This document shows, piece by piece, positions 59,757 through 64,000 of a stretch of DNA of 64,000 nucleotides. Made by a program: the position numbers and the translations under genes. The notes under the pieces were generated by a model. That model was not told where the DNA came from and did no database searches. It saw only the letters and a list, made by a program, of their open reading frames with translations. Source of the DNA: Palaemon carinicauda (taxonomy: Eukaryota > Arthropoda > Malacostraca > Decapoda > Palaemonidae); NCBI RefSeq assembly GCF_036898095.1, contig NC_090730.1, positions 32,644,761 through 32,708,760 of the forward strand. The letters run 5' to 3'. Position 1 is the stretch's first letter, and every line of letters starts with the position of its first letter.

Positions 59757-60120
59757 CTAAGTGTAATTGCTACTTATTATATTATTATTATTTTTTTTAA
59801 CCACCTCACTGTTTTGTTTTGTTTACTCTTGTAAAATTCTTTTCTATTAAATCGCCCTCGTCAACTTTTCTTAAAAGACAGTTACATAAATGTAGCCTAA
59901 TATTCAGAAAGTAATAACCAAACAGTAGTTACAAAGAGTTAAAAAAAAAACTGATTAAAAGACAGTTACATACATGTAATATTCAGATAGTGACAAATAA
60001 TTAAAGAAACTTTTATTAAAATATAGCTACATATATATGCAAGATTAAAAGAATAGTGTCAAAGAATTAAAAAGAATTTTTAAAAAAAAACAGCTACAGT
60101 ACATACTGTACATGCAAGTT
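59757..60120. other. MULE 3' non-coding region
   Basis: AT-rich, with AAGACAGTTACATA-like units repeated three times (about 59875, 59957 and 60018). No gene. Confidence 0.5.
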
Positions 60121-62035
60121 TCAACTGCGCACTGGGCCATTGAGATAAGCACACGCTTTCAGCAACTGATATGCAGATCTCTCACCCCTCATGTGTTCCT
60201 CCCAAAGAGTAAATATTTTACCCTGCAAGTCCCTATATTTTTTCCGCTGAATCCTTCGTAGCTTTTTTTCGGATACTAGCCTTATGTAGACGGATGTCAA
60301 TTTAGCCTCTTTGTGGAGAAGGCTTACGAGGAGGTAAAACTGGAGGTTACATCTACCTGCAGCATGTTTGTTGAGGCGATTGTGCCAGCCTTCAATATCA
60401 TTATTAGTACGGATTGACTGATAGAAAATACTCCAGCTAGAAGTTGGCCATAAGGAGTTGTGGATCCATGTTCTTGATATATACTGCATTATAGTTTGTA
60501 ATTGGGCTGTGGCAGCTTGACGTGAGAGACGTTCAAACACGGGACCTATATCTGCCTCAGGCAGAAATGGAAGGGCCATCACTTTCCGCAAGTATTTGTA
60601 TGTCCCGTCATCATGTTTGTAAGCATGCTGGAGACCAACCTCTTGAACCTATACGTAAGTATTTCAGAACAAAGAAATTAGACATTGTATTGTACACAAG
60701 AAAAAAAATCTGGTCACATTATGGTGATACAATTTGTTTTAAAACTACTATTCGACAGGTATATATAAAAAAAAAATCTGTAGGCAATTAGCTAAATTGA
60801 CTAACCTTTCTCCATACAGCTTGCGTCCAATGGAATACGCATCCCTTGACCTTGGCATTAGGCAAAACCTCAGGCAAGACTTTCCACATTGCTTTCTCAT
60901 AGTCGATTGTTGTGTGTTTAACAGAAGGCTCATTTGGTAGACTAGTTAAAACTTCGTGGAAAACTTTTCTGTAGTCACTCTTCTTTCTCCCAGACATAAT
61001 GACAAATAGTAAGGGGACTTGTTTTGCATAGTCGTCTGCCCTCACAAAAGCATTGACTGTCATCAGCTGTGTAAAAGGGTGCCTGCATAGCTTAAACGTG
61101 CTGTCAATGTACCATGACTTTGCCCTTGTTAGATGTTTTATTTGTTCTGTTGTTGCAAATATCAAATGGCGGCGTTCACGAACTGATACGTCAGCTATAA
61201 GAAAGTCGTCAGGAATGTGATTTACATCTACCTCAAAATTCAGGTTTTTGGGTTCTGTCGGTCTTAAAATTTGTCTTTGTCTGTTTGCTGTTCTTGCCAA
61301 GTGCTCTGGCTTAGGCAGACTAGGACATGGTGCATTTCCTATCTCTTGTAGCAACACATCATCCACTATAGCAGATGCTGGTTTAAACAGATCTTGTGCT
61401 GCCAGTTTCTTTACCTGTAATGTTACTTTAGTGACAATATCAGAGCCAGTTGATGGTGAATGGTTGTGCAACACGTTGTTCTTTACATATTTTCCATTTC
61501 TCTGCGTTACTAGTGCCTTGCATGGGTTACTTTTAGGGCGATTAGTACATTGCCAGTAAGTTACATTGGATCGCTGCATTTTTTTGTTGTAAGTGTACCC
61601 ATGACTGTCAACGAGCTTATCTCTACCACGCTGTGTGCCCTTCTCAAAGAGCTGGAATGTAAATTCACCTTCTGACTGCAGTTCAACATCTTGTATGGCT
61701 GGGTCGTCAAGTGAATCCTCTAGTTCCATTGGCAAGTCAGGTGGGTCATCAACTGAAGACTCTTGTTCAACTGCAGGGATGTGTGGTTCGTGTTCCATGT
61801 CAGGGGTGGATGGGTCGTCCACTGGATGGGAGGTTGGTTCGTCAGTGAAGGTACAAGTATTACAATTCCAATCAATGGAATTACCGGATTTCACAGCTGC
61901 CCAGTAATCAGCACGAGATACGCCAGTATTGCATTTCCTGTGTTGCCACCTCCCACACATGTCGCACTGCAGACCTTCTTGCCTTGCCCTTACAGGTACG
62001 AGGCACTGAATACAATCGTCTGTGCAGTCTACCAT
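60121..62035 (-). CDS. MULE transposase with PHD-like and FLYWCH-like fingers, intact
   Basis: Two exons: 62035-60806 (410 codons) and 60648-60121 (175 codons plus stop), joined at AAG^GTTAGT and TATAG^GTT in phase 0, giving 585 residues. The ATG at 62035 has A at -3. An N-terminal PHD-like finger (CIQC, CDMC, WQHRKC, WNCNTC) is at about residues 6-65. An acidic linker follows. The FLYWCH-like finger (LVDSHGYTYNKK to WQCTNRPKSNPCKA to LHNHSP) is at about 135-200. The MULE core has Asp in WYIDSTFKL, Asp in TTIDYEKAM, His in GCVFHWTQA and Glu in NNDIEGWHNRLN. No breaks are seen. It should bind and cut its own inverted ends. Confidence 0.9.
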
Positions 62036-62334
62036 CTTGCCAGGAACTGTTTTAATTCTATGGTCATGGCCAATTACAATACATAGGTAATGAACCACCA
62101 AACAAGTCAGATAATTTAACTGAACTAATGAACCCTCCTTTCCTCCACACACACACACACACATACACACTTCCATAGACTTTGTAAATAGTTTCATATG
62201 AATTAAGTTACGTAGCTTGTTAAGAGCCAGTTGTAGTTTAGATTCAGTAAACTTTAAATAGGCCTATTCCCCCAAATGTATATTTTCACTCTGACTGCCT
62301 TACTAAAAAAACATTTATTATTATTATTATTATT

Positions 62335-62396
<62 letters not shown>

Positions 62397-62604
62397 CATT
62401 ATTATTATTATAATGCACACGCAGTTGTTGTTGTTGTTATTATTATCATTATCACCATTATCATTATTATCATTATAATGCACACGCACACACACACTAT
62501 TCCTTATCTTCCACCTCCTACCTCCCTCCCTCTCACCCCCCTCTCTTCTTCCTCCCTGCCAACTAGTTGCGTTTACCTAAAGTGACATACTAGAGCTATT
62601 ATCG
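62036..62604. other. MULE 5' non-coding region with microsatellites
   Basis: Upstream of the transposase ATG. Contains (AC)n at about 62144-62168, a TTA then GTT trinucleotide array at 62312-62397, and CT-rich sequence near 62510-62560. Promoter elements cannot be placed with confidence. Confidence 0.6.
62312..62397. repeat. (ATT)n(GTT)n trinucleotide microsatellite
   Basis: About 8 ATT units run directly into about 20 GTT units, with further short TTG and ATT tracts to 62475. Located just upstream of the MULE transposase gene. Confidence 0.95.
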
Positions 62605-62728
62605 TACTTGTGGGCGAAATGACTTAACAGTGTGGGCGAAATGACTCCATGGTGTGGGCGAAATGACCTGTGGGCGAAATGACTCCACAGTGTGGCGAAA
62701 TGGCATGTGGGCGAAATGACCGGATACC
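62605..62728 (-). repeat. MULE right terminal inverted repeat, modular
   Basis: Six GTGGGCGAAATGAC modules (one as GTGGCGAAATGGC), with spacers such as TCCATGGT, TCCACAGT and TTAACAGT, ending CGAAATGACCGGATACC. Confidence 0.9.
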
Positions 62729-62736
62729 ATTCAAAT

Positions 62737-63145
62737 ATGAAAAGATATGTAATGTAATAGCAGCCTATATGATGTATATTCACTTTAAAAAATGCAAAAA
62801 CTTTGAATATACAATCTTGTTGGCATTCAAGCCCAATTTCTCAAAACCTAAACTTATAAAAAAAATTGCTACTACTGTACAAATTTAAACGATAATTTTT
62901 TTTTCCCATTCAAACATGAAAAATTATGCAATTTAATAGCCAACAAGATAGAAAATGTATTACTGCTGTACATTTTTGAATGATGATCAATTTTTTCCCC
63001 CAGTCAAACATGAAAAGTTAAGGAATTTAATAGCCTACAAGATAGAAAAAATAATAGTACTGTACCATTTTGAATGATATTTTTTTTTTCCATTCAAACA
63101 TGAAAAGCTATGGAATTTAATAGCCTACAAGATAGAAAAAATAAT
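62737..63145. repeat. Minisatellite, units about 90 bp
   Basis: Units containing ATTCAAACATGAAAAG, AATTTAATAGCCTACAAG and TAGAAAA with TACTGTAC recur about every 90 bp (62914, 63003, 63095). The same family lies upstream of both gene copies. Confidence 0.7.
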
Positions 63146-63262
63146 CGAATAGGCTATTTAGCCGGTCCCGGTAAAATAGACAAACCTACTTTTAAGCTTA
63201 TTTTGCCGGTCCGGTAAAATAGACAAACATACTTTGAGACTTATTTTGCCGGTCTCAAACAA
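63146..63262. repeat. Short tandem repeat of about 47 bp, CCGGTAAAATAG-type
   Basis: GCCGGT, CCGGTAAAATAGACAAAC and CTTATTTTGCCGGT recur in two and a half units. Confidence 0.7.
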
Positions 63263-63321
63263 ATATGAATATTGTAGGCAAATGTATAAAAAAGTACTAA
63301 GCAAGAAAATTAATTATCTTG

Positions 63322-63828
63322 CCTCCAAAAGCCAAGAAAAGGGGTAGACCCCAAAGGGTCAAACAATAATGTTCTGGGACTTCCAAAGAAAAAGTCAAGA
63401 CTTGATAAGCCAACTCCACTCATCAACAAATCATCTAATGACAGGGATCTACAAGTACTTGGCTACTTTGTAAGTGATAAAGAAGCCATCCGTGCCATGC
63501 GTGGAGAGATTCTCTCAGAAAATGCGGTAGAACAAAACCCTTCTTTAATTCCAATAGCATGTCAGGGTGAAAATGTTTCAATCCATAAAATCCGCCGATA
63601 TTTTGATTCAGACGGTTGGAAAGCTGTGGAGCATGTTTGTGAAGCCTCAAGATTGTCAGCACGGTGGACGTGTGAGCTCTGTAGTCAGGATTTGAGCAAG
63701 ATGGATTCTGTGGTCTGTGACTGTTGTCTTCAGTGGGTGCACCGTAAGTGTACTGTGTATTGTTAAAGAATGCTCCCGAAAGGAAAGTTTTGGATTTGCA
63801 GAGACTGTTATGCCTACAAATTCTAAGA
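63322..63828 (+). pseudogene. Broken gene end with AT-hook-like motif and PHD finger
   Basis: PPKAKKRGRPQRVKQ (AT-hook-like KKRGRP) meets a stop at 63367-63369. Coding sense resumes one base later in frame (VLGLPKKKSRLDKP) and runs through a basic, helical region to a PHD-type finger. That finger has CELC, CDCC, WVH and KC, then an in-frame TAA at 63764-63766, after which FWICRDCY in the same frame would supply the last Cys pair, followed by a second stop. One frameshift and one stop therefore break an otherwise complete C4HC3 pattern. A GTAAGT at 63744-63749 could instead be a splice donor. It resembles C-terminal ends of transposon-derived proteins; the family is unnamed here. Confidence 0.6.
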
Positions 63829-64000
63829 CAATTGTATTTATTTTAATAATTGATTAAAATAATCGTTTTAAGGATTTTTTTATATTTGTAGTGAACAAGA
63901 CTCAAAATTGTCTTTAAAATTATATAAATAAATTTGTTTTAAGTTTTGTAATTTTTTAGTTTTATTATCATTATTTACAATATTTACCGACAAAATCAGC
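63829..64000. other. AT-rich unassigned DNA
   Basis: No feature seen up to the window edge. Confidence 0.5.

Larger units (their letters stand above)
59413..62728 (-). mobile_element. MULE DNA transposon, apparently intact and recent
   Basis: 3,316 bp flanked by ATTCAAAT on both sides (59405-59412 and 62729-62736). Copy A keeps the single empty site (33516-33523). Inverted ends share GGTCATTTCGCCCAC and are extended by tandem CAATTCGCCCACA or GTGGGCGAAATGAC modules. The 8-bp target duplication fits Mutator-like elements. It carries a two-exon transposase gene with PHD-like, FLYWCH-like and MULE domains, a Penelope-type RT fragment and a TTA/GTT microsatellite. Confidence 0.93.
34731..62897 (+). 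repeat. Segmental duplication, copy B
   Basis: Direct repeat of 11055-33689. Without the gypsy (5,409 bp plus 5-bp duplication) and MULE (3,316 bp plus 8-bp duplication) insertions the unit is about 19.43 kb. The left limit is at CCTACCTATCTATCGG, inside the DIRS1 leader; the right limit is at ACGATAATT, inside a minisatellite. Confidence 0.93.

Noticed and set aside
62286..62495. 69-codon frame of Asn and Thr runs
   Set aside because: Translation of the ATT/GTT microsatellite.

Overview
This is a transposon-packed stretch of an animal nuclear genome. Introns with GT/AG boundaries, long AT and trinucleotide microsatellites, and nested DIRS, Ty3/gypsy, MULE and TTAA-type elements rule out a bacterial or organellar source. 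The element mix and a tRNA-SINE-like fragment suggest an arthropod, most likely a decapod crustacean; this is inference without a database search. I see no ordinary host gene. The coding sequence all comes from mobile elements, transposase-like genes or their relics.

Layout. 1-4392: AT microsatellites around an old MULE-like element (719-4290) whose inverted ends are built from repeated GGGAATCAA modules. 4393-13334: a complete DIRS retrotransposon (DIRS1, minus strand) with inverted terminal repeats, an internal complementary region, and gag, RT/RNase H/methyltransferase and tyrosine recombinase frames. 13335-15046: AT-rich non-coding DNA. 15047-22998: a second, unrelated DIRS (DIRS2A, minus strand). 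23697-33221: an 11-exon minus-strand gene whose exon phases all match and whose joined frame is open for about 1,527 codons; it encodes a DUF6729-like zinc-binding region and a DDE-transposase-like core. A 3,180-bp TTAA-flanked element sits in one of its introns (25881-29060). 33690-34730: unrelated filler with one orphan exon. From 34731 to 62897 the block 11055-33689 is repeated in direct orientation at very high identity: a DIRS1 fragment, DIRS2B, and a second intact gene copy (52771-59110). Into this copy a gypsy LTR element (36678-42086) and an intact MULE (59413-62728) have inserted. 62898-64000: minisatellites and a broken PHD-finger gene.

The two copies date each other. Each of the three late insertions (TTAA element, gypsy, MULE) is present in one copy only, while the other copy holds the unoccupied target site. 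This gives exact ends and target-site duplications of 4, 5 and 8 bp. Damage shared by DIRS2A and DIRS2B is older than the duplication; damage in one copy is younger.

Most promising for follow-up: the paired intact DUF6729/transposase-like genes; the apparently intact PHD-FLYWCH-MULE transposase with modular inverted ends and a Penelope-type RT fragment inside it; and the TTAA element carrying a satellite of about 374 bp. A haplotype-duplication assembly artefact remains a real alternative to a true tandem duplication.
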